Assembly: GCA_946481625.1 (NCBI GenBank)
Contig: CAMLOZ010000093.1
Location: 1-9,607 of the forward strand
DNA: 9,607 nucleotides
Reading direction: 5' to 3'
From: an uncultured Haloferula sp.
Lineage (GTDB): Bacteria > Verrucomicrobiota > Verrucomicrobiae > Verrucomicrobiales > Akkermansiaceae
Part shown: positions 1 to 5,582 of the stretch, in pieces
Layout of the letters: each line of letters starts with the position of its first letter
Position numbering within the stretch: the first letter of the stretch is position 1
Position numbers and translations under genes: made by a program
Notes under the pieces: generated by a model
Databases searched by the model: none
What the model was told of the DNA's origin: nothing
Seen by the model: the letters and a program-made list of their open reading frames with translations, nothing else

Positions 1-1
1 G

Positions 2-214
2 CTGAAGGGTACGTTGAATCCCTTGGAAGAGATTGATGCCTCGCTGGTAATGACGATCTGGCCGGTGAAGGTATCGACTCCGCCGCTGCCGGTGAAATCC
101 CTTCCAACCCCCGCGTACATGCAGTCGCAGGGGATACAAGGCGGGATGGAACCGCTTGATGAAGAGGAACTCGACGACGAAGAGCTTGATGAACTCATGG
201 CGAGAAATGCGTAA
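2..214 (+). CDS. 3' end of an unrecognised gene with an acidic C-terminus
   Basis: The frame is open from the left edge to a TAA at 212-214 and gives 70 residues, so the start lies outside the window. I do not recognise the family. The visible part has a Pro/Val-rich stretch (residues about 21-36), a Gly/Gln-rich turn, then a strongly acidic end (about residues 51-66, many Glu and Asp) finishing in ARNA. Acidic tails like this occur in many unrelated proteins and do not identify a function. Two things support it as a real gene: the other two plus-strand frames are closed by stops early on, and a strong hairpin follows at 346-374 where a converging gene also ends. Against it, codon choice is less GC3-biased than in the genes to the right, and only a fragment is visible. 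A chance open frame cannot be ruled out. Confidence 0.4.
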   Translation: MKGTLNPLEEIDASLVMTIWPVKVSTPPLPVKSLPTPAYMQSQGIQGGMEPLDEEELDDEELDELMARNA

Positions 215-221
215 AGTGGTG

Positions 222-302
222 ATGAAAACCGAAACGAAGTGCAACTTGTACGACCGGCTGGCAGATAACGCAGTCATCTCTGCAATCGTCAATCTGATTT
301 AA
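222..302 (+). CDS. Doubtful 26-residue ORF after the partial gene
   Basis: An ATG 7 nt after the preceding TAA opens a 26-codon frame ending in TAA at 300-302. The peptide starts MKTETKCNLYDRLADNA and ends in a short hydrophobic stretch. The upstream bases (AAAGTGGTG) are only a weak ribosome-binding site. The close spacing would suit translational coupling to the gene before it, and the local sequence is AT-richer than the rest of the window. It could equally be the remnant of a truncated longer gene, or chance. No family is recognised. Confidence 0.22.
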   Translation: MKTETKCNLYDRLADNAVISAIVNLI

Positions 303-345
303 GTTGTGTGGCGAATTTTCACCATCTCGTCACATATCTCGGAAT

Positions 346-374
346 CCGACCGGCTTCTCCGGGAAGCCGGTCGG
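346..374. terminator. Perfect 12-bp hairpin between converging genes
   Basis: CCGACCGGCTTC (346-357) and GAAGCCGGTCGG (363-374) pair perfectly around a 5-nt loop, TCCGG. The hairpin begins 44 nt after the plus-strand small ORF and lies 15 nt past the stop of the minus-strand glycosyltransferase, so it could end transcripts from both sides. Neither side has a run of T, so it is not a textbook intrinsic terminator. A T-less terminator or an mRNA 3'-end stabiliser is more likely. Confidence 0.5.
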
Positions 375-388
375 CCTTCCTGTGCTCC

Positions 389-1447
389 TCACGCTGCGGA
401 AGAAACGCAACAGCGGACGGGGGGAACCGCATTGAGCGGATGCGGGAACAAGCCGTTATAAGGATAATCGAGCAGTGCTTCGATTTCAGCCGACGCGGCA
501 GGTTGCGCTCCCGCGGACCAGCATGCAGCGACCTGTTCGATCGGAATGCGCTGATGCTGGATGCCCGGTAGAAGCCCCATGTCCATCGCTTCCCTGGCAA
601 TCATCGCCAGCCATTTCTTGAGTGCGTGTTCGTCTTGGACACAGGCGTCGAGACCGATGTCCTCGAACGAACCAGGCTTCAAGTTGTTGCCGAAGTGGAC
701 GGCCTCGGAGATTTTCGCAAGGCCCTCCCGCGGGCAATCCGGCTCCACGTGAATGAACGGCAACCCGCCGCTAAAACGGGACAGATGCCACCACAGGCGT
801 GGATTCCGCCTTCCGGAGATGTTGCTGGCTCCCTCTTCCTGCCCGGCGAGCCACCACGCGGGGGCATAGGTGGGCCATTCACCGCGCTCGTGGGCAACTC
901 CGAGTTGGTGGTCAAGATGCCAGGAGCCGCGGGCGATATAGTCGGGCGCGTGGCTAATGTGCTGCTGGAATCGTGCCATGGCCCGCTTGTGCAGCGCGTA
1001 GGCATGGGTCCGGTTCACGTTGTGGCAACGGTAGATGACGGAGGTTCCCGGCGGAGGCTCCGGCTCCTTGAGATGTTGGCCTCCGAGGTATAGTTGTCCC
1101 CAGTCGCCCGGTAATTCGGCCATGATTTGCTGGAGAAGACCGCTCGACCGCTTGTCGAAGACTGCGTCGTCTTCAAGGACCAGGTAGCTCTCGAGTCCGT
1201 CCATGGTCGCATCCTGTGCCACGCGGAGATGCGATTGAAGACAGCCCCATGCACCGCCGCCCGCTTGGAAGTACGGAGGGGGCCAGCACAAGTCACCGGA
1301 GATCGCTCTTACCCAAGTGAGGTCGCCGGGCCGGGCCAATCCCATATCGTGGAGATGTCGCTCCAGCCTCTCCCGGCGGTCCATCTTGCCAGGAAGATTG
1401 ATGATGCAAACCCGTTCAAAGAATTCCCTGAGCCTTGGCAATGACAC
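389..1447 (-). CDS. Glycosyltransferase family 25-like protein (LPS/capsule type)
   Basis: A 352-residue protein resembling GT25 enzymes, which transfer sugars during lipopolysaccharide or surface glycan synthesis in the cytoplasm. The N-terminus has the family opening CIINLPGKMDRRERLERHL (residues 14-32). It continues with GAWGCLQSHLRVAQDA (65-80) and LVLEDDAVF (89-97), whose EDD is the expected nucleotide-sugar/metal-binding acidic motif. A later HLDHQLG block (177-183) and a W-AGQ-EG-SNI-G segment (199-212) also fit. The last ~115 residues (from about 236) go beyond the recognisable core, and I cannot assign them. The start is GTG; an in-frame TGA lies a few codons upstream, so it cannot extend much further. 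No Shine-Dalgarno is visible. A GATAAT (minus strand, 1461-1466) about 14 nt upstream could be a -10 box giving a very short leader. The gene stands alone between two terminator-like hairpins, so the acceptor is unknown. Confidence 0.8.
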   Translation of the reverse strand: MSLPRLREFFERVCIINLPGKMDRRERLERHLHDMGLARPGDLTWVRAISGDLCWPPPYFQAGGGAWGCLQSHLRVAQDATMDGLESYLVLEDDAVFDKRSSGLLQQIMAELPGDWGQLYLGGQHLKEPEPPPGTSVIYRCHNVNRTHAYALHKRAMARFQQHISHAPDYIARGSWHLDHQLGVAHERGEWPTYAPAWWLAGQEEGASNISGRRNPRLWWHLSRFSGGLPFIHVEPDCPREGLAKISEAVHFGNNLKPGSFEDIGLDACVQDEHALKKWLAMIAREAMDMGLLPGIQHQRIPIEQVAACWSAGAQPAASAEIEALLDYPYNGLFPHPLNAVPPVRCCVSSAA

Positions 1448-1723
1448 AACCTGAAGACAAATTATCGCACCGGGTCAAAGCAAGGCGATTCCCGCGAGTC
1501 GCGGGGATTGCGAGCGAGGAAATCGGCTTTCCGATCGGTCGATCCAGCCCCATCGGGCGGCAACCCATCCATCCTATCTATCCCGGCCCGGATTTCCTCC
1601 ATCCGCATGCATCCCGTCCATTTGACCCATCCGGTGGATTTTCGAAGTGTGGGTCCATCTCGCTTCGCTCGGTTGCGGTTGATGGGCTGCTCTGCAACGG
1701 ATCGGCAAACGTGACGGAGAGCC
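1448..1723. other. Noncoding interval with repeated ATCC/GGAT motifs
   Basis: I find no convincing gene here. The interval holds a short hairpin (CCCGCG-AGT-CGCGGG, 1491-1505), a weaker ATCGG-CTTT-CCGAT hairpin (1522-1535), and a pyrimidine-rich block (about 1562-1640) where ATCC recurs at 1567, 1571, 1580, 1601, 1611 and 1629, partly in steps near 10 nt. On the minus strand this reads as repeated GGAT/GGATGG upstream of the glycosyltransferase. An open frame runs through it on the minus strand (1462-1725), but its composition simply follows the repeat. Possible roles are a regulatory region for the glycosyltransferase or a dispersed intergenic repeat. Confidence 0.4.
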
Positions 1724-1760
1724 AAAAAAATGCCGGACGGACCCCAAAGGCCCGCCCGGC
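1724..1760 (-). terminator. Strong intrinsic terminator of the lipoprotein gene
   Basis: Read on the minus strand, GCCGGGCGGGCC pairs with GGTCCGTCCGGC around the loop TTTGG. This is a 12-bp GC-rich stem with two G-U pairs, followed by A and seven T. It starts 24 nt after the lipoprotein stop codon, which is classic Rho-independent architecture. A run of A (1762-1766) precedes the stem, but on the plus strand no T tract follows the hairpin, so it should work only for the minus strand. Confidence 0.9.
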
Positions 1761-1784
1761 TAAAAAACTCTCAACCTGCGAAAA

Positions 1785-2045
1785 TCAGTAACCTTCGTAG
1801 TAACGACGGCGGTTCTCCTGATCCTGCGCATTGCCGATCGCGGCTCCGCCTGCGGCTCCCACGCCCGCTCCGATCAGCGCGCCTTCCCCGGCATGGCCGG
1901 ACTGGTTGCCGATGATGGCACCTGCGGCGGCACCGCCGAGGGCTCCGATGACCGCGCCGCGCTGGGTATTCGGACCGGCAGGCTGGGCGCAGCTGCTGAA
2001 AAGACCGGCGGCCGCGAGGGCCAGGAGTGCAAGGGATTTGTTCAT
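1785..2045 (-). CDS. Small glycine-zipper lipoprotein
   Basis: An 86-residue envelope protein. Residues 1-18 form a lipoprotein signal peptide: MNK, then the hydrophobic run LALLALAAAGLF, then SS, with the lipidated cysteine at 19 (LFSSC; Phe at -3 is a little unusual). Two glycine-zipper segments follow at about 30-46 and 55-71, rich in G-A-I-G repeats and separated by a short polar linker. The end is charged and Tyr/Arg-rich (ENRRRYYEGY). This matches the glycine-zipper type of OsmB/SlyB/17-kDa antigen lipoproteins, which associate with the outer membrane; their molecular role is mostly unclear. The ATG at 2045 is chosen over upstream codons because the signal peptide begins exactly there, and the longer frame would add 45 arginine-rich residues with no family resemblance. 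No Shine-Dalgarno is visible. It has its own strong terminator and lies 101 nt downstream of pyrD on the same strand. Confidence 0.85.
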   Translation of the reverse strand: MNKSLALLALAAAGLFSSCAQPAGPNTQRGAVIGALGGAAAGAIIGNQSGHAGEGALIGAGVGAAGGAAIGNAQDQENRRRYYEGY

Positions 2046-2074
2046 GGTGTTCGGATCAAGTTGCGAGGAAAGAG

Positions 2075-2104
2075 TCCGCCGAATCGCGATTTTCGCAAGG
2101 CGGA
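2075..2104 (-). terminator. Candidate hairpin between pyrD and the lipoprotein gene
   Basis: On the minus strand TCCGCC pairs with GGCGGA, with an inner GCGA-AAA-TCGC stem, followed by CTCTTTCC. It lies 42 nt past the pyrD stop and about 30 nt before the lipoprotein start. It could end pyrD transcripts, but the T tract is weak and the internal bulges are large. It could instead be a structured leader of the lipoprotein mRNA. Confidence 0.3.
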
Positions 2105-2146
2105 ATGCATCCTCACCCGACCGGACGCGGGGGCGGGGAAATTTAT

Positions 2147-3184
2147 TCACGCCTTCATGCCATCGAGCGCCGCGGCACATTCCTTCACCAGCCCCGGCCC
2201 TTGGAAAATGAAGGCGGAGTAGATCTGCACCAGGCTCGCCCCGGCTTCGATCTTGTCCATGGCATCCTTCGCGCAGGAGATCCCGCCCACCCCGATGATC
2301 GGGATCCGGCCGCCGAATTCCCCCGCAAAAGCGCGGATGATCTCGGTGCTGCGGGCGGTCAGCGGCTTGCCGGACAGCCCGCCCGCTTCGCCGGCCCGGG
2401 GATGGCCGGCCACCGGTTCGCGGGCCAGCGTCGTGTTCGTGGCGATCAGGCCGTCCAGCCCGCCCTCCAGAAACACTCGCGCCAGCGAACTGACATGCGG
2501 CGGGTCCAGGTCCGGCGCGACCTTGAAGAGCAACGGCACCCGCTTGCCATGTTCCTTCTCCAGCGTGGCCTGCTCCCTCTTCAATCGCTCTAGCAGCCGC
2601 GCCGAGGCCTCCTCACCCTGCAGGTCGCGCAGCCCCGGCGTATTCGGCGAGGAGAGGTTGACCGCGATGTAGTCCGCCACCGGATAGGCAGCACGCAAGC
2701 AGGCGAGGTAGTCGTCCGCAGCGTTCTCGTTCGGCGTGTCCTTGTTCTTGCCGATGTTGAAACCGATCACCCCCGCGAAGTTCTTCGAACGGCGGACATT
2801 TTCCACCCCGGCCTCGATCCCGGGATTGTTGAACCCCATCCGGTTGATGATCGCCTCGTGTTCGACCAGTCGGAACAGCCGTGGCTTCGGATTCCCCGCC
2901 TGTGGGCGCGGCGTGATCGTGCCGATCTCGACAAACCCGAACCCGAGCCGCCCGAGCGCATCGATGGTATTGCCCTCCTTGTCCAATCCGGCCGCCAGCC
3001 CCACCCGGTTCGGAAAGCGCAGGCCCATCACCTCCACCGGCGACAGACACTCTTCCGCCGGGAACAGCAACCGCAGCACCCCGGTCTTCTCCGCCAGCCG
3101 CAACCCGCGCAGGCTCAAATGGTGGGCATCCTCGGCATCGAGGCGGAAGAGCAGGCTGCGGGCAAGGGCATAGGCATCGGGCAC
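2147..3184 (-). CDS. pyrD: Dihydroorotate dehydrogenase, class 2 (quinone-dependent)
   Basis: Oxidises dihydroorotate to orotate in pyrimidine synthesis, passing electrons through FMN to membrane quinones. At 345 residues it is close to the E. coli enzyme (336). The N-terminal helix (LARSLLFRLDAEDAHHL, 7-23) is the membrane-associating segment that marks class 2. Then come GLAAGLDKEG (62-71, FMN/substrate loop), GTITPRPQ-GNPKPR (88-102), NRMGFNNPG (114-122), and NLSSPNTPGLR (176-186) carrying the catalytic serine. LLFKVAPDL (218-226), ATNTT (248-252), GLSGKPL (269-275) and GVGGI (298-302) are FMN-binding elements. I chose GTG at 3184 because it places the N-terminus where family members start. 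A TTG at 3226 would add 14 Gly-rich residues not typical of the family, and an in-frame TGA lies just above it. The gene is separated from hemW by 182 nt of AT-richer sequence, so it probably has its own promoter. Confidence 0.96.
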   Translation of the reverse strand: MPDAYALARSLLFRLDAEDAHHLSLRGLRLAEKTGVLRLLFPAEECLSPVEVMGLRFPNRVGLAAGLDKEGNTIDALGRLGFGFVEIGTITPRPQAGNPKPRLFRLVEHEAIINRMGFNNPGIEAGVENVRRSKNFAGVIGFNIGKNKDTPNENAADDYLACLRAAYPVADYIAVNLSSPNTPGLRDLQGEEASARLLERLKREQATLEKEHGKRVPLLFKVAPDLDPPHVSSLARVFLEGGLDGLIATNTTLAREPVAGHPRAGEAGGLSGKPLTARSTEIIRAFAGEFGGRIPIIGVGGISCAKDAMDKIEAGASLVQIYSAFIFQGPGLVKECAAALDGMKA

Positions 3185-3366
3185 GCCCGGACCCTGAACA
3201 CCCCCGGCCCGCCATCCAATCCCCAATAGCGTTCAAAAACATCGTTATCCAAAATGCTTTGAATTTGATTATCGACTAAATCAATAACCGACCGTCCGGC
3301 CCCATTCCTCGTAATGACGCCAAAAACACGACTTTTTCCGCCACTCATGGGCGGTGCGATGGCCCC
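3185..3366 (-). promoter_or_regulatory. AT-richer hemW-pyrD gap, probable pyrD promoter region
   Basis: The part at 3230-3300 is clearly AT-richer than its surroundings. On the minus strand it contains promoter-like elements such as TTGGAT followed after 18 nt by TATTGG, and a TTGATT further upstream. None is a strong consensus, so I place no exact promoter. Near the hemW end a 5-bp hairpin (CCGCC/GGCGG, 3338-3354) is followed on the minus strand by AAAAA and only later TTTTT, a poor terminator. No gene is supported here. Confidence 0.35.
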
Positions 3367-4452
3367 TCACGCCAATTCCGCCGCGATCGGATCCACCAAC
3401 GGAGACCCGGCCAAGGTCAGCACCATCCGCCCGCCGTGCACCTCCGCCAGCCCGTGCTGCAGCAGGCGCTCCACTCCGGACCGGTCCACCAGCGACAGCG
3501 GCACTCCTTCATCCGTTCGCAGCATCAGCGCGATCCGCTCCAGCCGGCGCTGCTCCGCATCGAGCGACTCGCTCTCGGCTATTGCATTCCCCAAGCTCGC
3601 CACCATGCGCACGTAGGCGGCGGTGTCCGCCACGTTCTTTACCCGCAGGCCGCCTACAGTTGAAACGGCGGACGGCCCCAGCCCGAGGTAATCCTCGCCC
3701 CTCCAATAGCCGCGGTTGTGCGAAGAGCGATGCCCCGGCTTCGCGTAGTTCGAGGTCTCGTAATGCTCGAACCCCGCGCCGCGCAGCATCTCGTCCGCCA
3801 GCAGGAAGAAACGGGCATTCACATCCTCGCTCTCGCTCACCTCGCCCCGCCGCAGCGATTCGAAGAAGGCGGTGTCCTCCTCATAAGTAAGATTGTAAGC
3901 CGAGATGTGATCTGGTTGCAGGCTGTTCGCCGTCTCCAGCGTGGAGCGCCAATCCTGCTCGGATTGCCCCGGAATCGCGAACATCAGGTCGATGTTCACC
4001 TCCGGAATCCCCGCCTCCCGCAAGATTCCTACCGAGGCCGCCGCTTCCTCAGCGGAATGCTCCCGCCCCAGCTTCTCCAGCACATGCGGCGCGAAGGACT
4101 GGATTCCGAGGGAAACCCGCGTAACCCCGAGTTCCGCGAAGAGCCGTGCCTTCGCCACATCGAAGGTCGCCGGATTGGCCTCCAGCGTTACTTCTTCGAG
4201 CGCCCCCACATCCAGCAAGCTCCCCAAGCCATCGAACAACTTGCGGAGATGGGTGGGGGAGAGCATCGATGGCGTCCCGCCACCCAGGTAGAGAGTCCGC
4301 GGCTTTTCTCCCAGTCCGGCGATCCTCACCCTCGCTTCTTCGAGCAAGGCATCCACGAATTCCCCGATGGGAGTATCACCCGGAGTATGCTTGTAGAACG
4401 AGCAATACGGGCAGACCCGGTGGCAGAAAGGGATGTGAAGGTAGAGCAGCAA
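3367..4452 (-). CDS. hemW: Heme chaperone HemW (radical SAM, HemN-like)
   Basis: A 361-residue radical SAM protein. The [4Fe-4S] motif is HIPFCHRVCPYCSFY (residues 6-20) with Cys10, Cys14 and Cys17. HemN-type coproporphyrinogen oxidases have a further cysteine two positions on (CxxxCxxCxC); here that position is Phe19, as in HemW. HemW binds heme and delivers it to target proteins such as respiratory enzymes, and is often mis-annotated as coproporphyrinogen III oxidase. Other family blocks are YLGGGTPS (55-62), EANPATF, RVSLGIQSF, DLMFAIPGQS, AYNLTYEEDT, HYETSNYAKPG and YWRGEDYLGLGPSA. The length agrees with E. coli HemW (378). The start is TTG, decided by a strong GGAGG 6 nt upstream; there is no better in-frame start. 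It follows glpX by 33 nt and is probably the last gene of the operon. Confidence 0.93.
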   Translation of the reverse strand: MLLYLHIPFCHRVCPYCSFYKHTPGDTPIGEFVDALLEEARVRIAGLGEKPRTLYLGGGTPSMLSPTHLRKLFDGLGSLLDVGALEEVTLEANPATFDVAKARLFAELGVTRVSLGIQSFAPHVLEKLGREHSAEEAAASVGILREAGIPEVNIDLMFAIPGQSEQDWRSTLETANSLQPDHISAYNLTYEEDTAFFESLRRGEVSESEDVNARFFLLADEMLRGAGFEHYETSNYAKPGHRSSHNRGYWRGEDYLGLGPSAVSTVGGLRVKNVADTAAYVRMVASLGNAIAESESLDAEQRRLERIALMLRTDEGVPLSLVDRSGVERLLQHGLAEVHGGRMVLTLAGSPLVDPIAAELA

Positions 4453-4458
4453 GCTGCC

Positions 4459-4463
4459 CCTCC
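4459..4463 (-). promoter_or_regulatory. Shine-Dalgarno site of hemW
   Basis: On the minus strand GGAGG (within ATGGAGGGGCAGC) sits 6 nt before the TTG start of hemW. This is the only clear Shine-Dalgarno in front of a gene in the window, and it fixes an otherwise ambiguous non-ATG start. The ATG that overlaps it is out of frame with hemW. Confidence 0.75.
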
Positions 4464-4485
4464 ATGCGCGCGGGGAGCGACGCCG

Positions 4486-5535
4486 TCAATCCACCAACAA
4501 CACTTCCGCATTCGCCGAGCGCAGGCGGAAGGTCTTCGCGGACAGGTCATGAGCGGCTTTGATCGAGCGTACGGTGCGGCTCTTCACGCGCATGAGCACG
4601 GAGTGGGTCCGGGCGATCTTGCCGTTCACTTCGACGCCGCGCAGGAGGGTGCTGTCGGAGATCCCGGTGGCGCTGAAGAGGATGCGGTCACCCTTCGCGA
4701 GGTCCTTCGAGAGATAGACGCGGTCGAGCAGCTTCTCGTAGCCCTCGGCGATCAGCACCCGCTTCTCCAGGCTGTCCTTCGGCCAGATCTTCGCTTGCAG
4801 GCCGCCGCCGAGGCAGCGGAGGCCGGCGGCGGAGAGCACGCCTTCCGGGGCACCCCCGATCCCGAGGTAGAGATCGACATTACTTTCGGGCAGTGCCGGG
4901 GCGATGGCAGCGGCGATATCGCCATCGGAAATCATGCGCAGCTTCGCGCCGATCCGGCGGACGGCATCGATGTAGGGCTGGTTGCGCGGGCGATCGAGGA
5001 TCATCACGACGATGTCGCGGATGTCCTTCTCCAGGATCTTCGCAGTGATCTTGATGATCTCTTCGGTCGGGGCTTCCACGCTGATCGGCAGCTTGGGATC
5101 GGCCATGAAAGCCCTGCGGACCTTTTCCGGGTAAGATAGCTTTTCGAGGTAGAAGGCTGGAATGTCCTCCAGCGCGCTCGCTTCGCCGTCCATCGGGATC
5201 GCGGCGGCAATGCACGAGACCGAGTTCGCCATGCCCTTCGAGACATTCGTGGTGCCATCCACCGGGTCCAAGGCGATGTGGAACTGCGGTGCGCCCTCTT
5301 CCCATGTGCCGACCTTCTCGCCTTTGAAGATGCCGGGTGCTTCGTCCTTGATGCCTTCTCCGATCACGACCTCGCCGCGCATGTCCATCAGGTCGAACAT
5401 GCCGCGGATGGCGTCGCAGGCGGCGGCATCCGCGGCTTCCTTTTCGCCGCGACCCATCCAGCGATGAGCCACGATGGCGGCTCCCTCCGTCGCGCGGAGG
5501 AAGTCCATTTCGAAGATGCGTTCAGGATCGATCAT
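4486..5535 (-). CDS. glpX: Fructose-1,6-bisphosphatase class II
   Basis: Hydrolyses fructose-1,6-bisphosphate to fructose-6-phosphate, the committed gluconeogenic step; some relatives also act on sedoheptulose-1,7-bisphosphate. The 349-residue protein has the GlpX blocks: FLRATEGAAIVAHRWMGRG (12-30), VVIGEG-DEAP (56-67), ALDPVDGTTN (88-97), GIGGAPEGVLSAAGLR (225-240), FSATGI and KSRTVR. Residues matching E. coli metal ligands Asp33, Glu57, Asp85 and Glu213 are present as Asp36, Glu60, Asp90 and Glu231, and the catalytic Thr90 as Thr95. Two motifs differ from E. coli: GEGEIDEAP reads GEGIKDEAP, and DPIEGT reads DPVDGT. The ATG at 5535 is chosen because the family begins there; the open frame upstream adds a Pro/Arg-rich stretch overlapping the rhaB end. 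The leader is pyrimidine-rich with no Shine-Dalgarno. It lies 47 nt after rhaB, implying co-expression with deoxyhexose catabolism. Confidence 0.95.
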   Translation of the reverse strand: MIDPERIFEMDFLRATEGAAIVAHRWMGRGEKEAADAAACDAIRGMFDLMDMRGEVVIGEGIKDEAPGIFKGEKVGTWEEGAPQFHIALDPVDGTTNVSKGMANSVSCIAAAIPMDGEASALEDIPAFYLEKLSYPEKVRRAFMADPKLPISVEAPTEEIIKITAKILEKDIRDIVVMILDRPRNQPYIDAVRRIGAKLRMISDGDIAAAIAPALPESNVDLYLGIGGAPEGVLSAAGLRCLGGGLQAKIWPKDSLEKRVLIAEGYEKLLDRVYLSKDLAKGDRILFSATGISDSTLLRGVEVNGKIARTHSVLMRVKSRTVRSIKAAHDLSAKTFRLRSANAEVLLVD

Positions 5536-5582
5536 GGGAGGAAGAGGTTGAGCAGGCCGGCGGCGCGGCGGCGCGAAATCGG

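Noticed and set aside
1462..1725. Minus-strand 87-codon frame in the interval upstream of the glycosyltransferase
   Set aside because: It translates the ATCC/GGAT repeat block, shows no domain, and ends at the terminator; noncoding repeat is the simpler reading.
3115..3348. Minus-strand open frame covering the AT-rich gap and the start of pyrD
   Set aside because: Its second half overlaps the coding start of pyrD in another frame and becomes Pro/Met/Ala-biased there; no family resemblance or ribosome-binding site.
3333..3354. CCGCC/GGCGG hairpin next to a T run after hemW
   Set aside because: On the minus strand the stem is followed by A, not T, and a T run comes only 12 nt later; on the plus strand no gene needs terminating.
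3367..4452. Annotation as oxygen-independent coproporphyrinogen III oxidase (HemN)
   Set aside because: The fourth cysteine of the HemN CxxxCxxCxC motif is missing (Phe19), matching HemW.
3718..5139. 473-codon plus-strand open frame across hemW and glpX
   Set aside because: Antisense to two well-supported genes, spans their junction, and has shadow-like Arg/Gln/His-rich composition.
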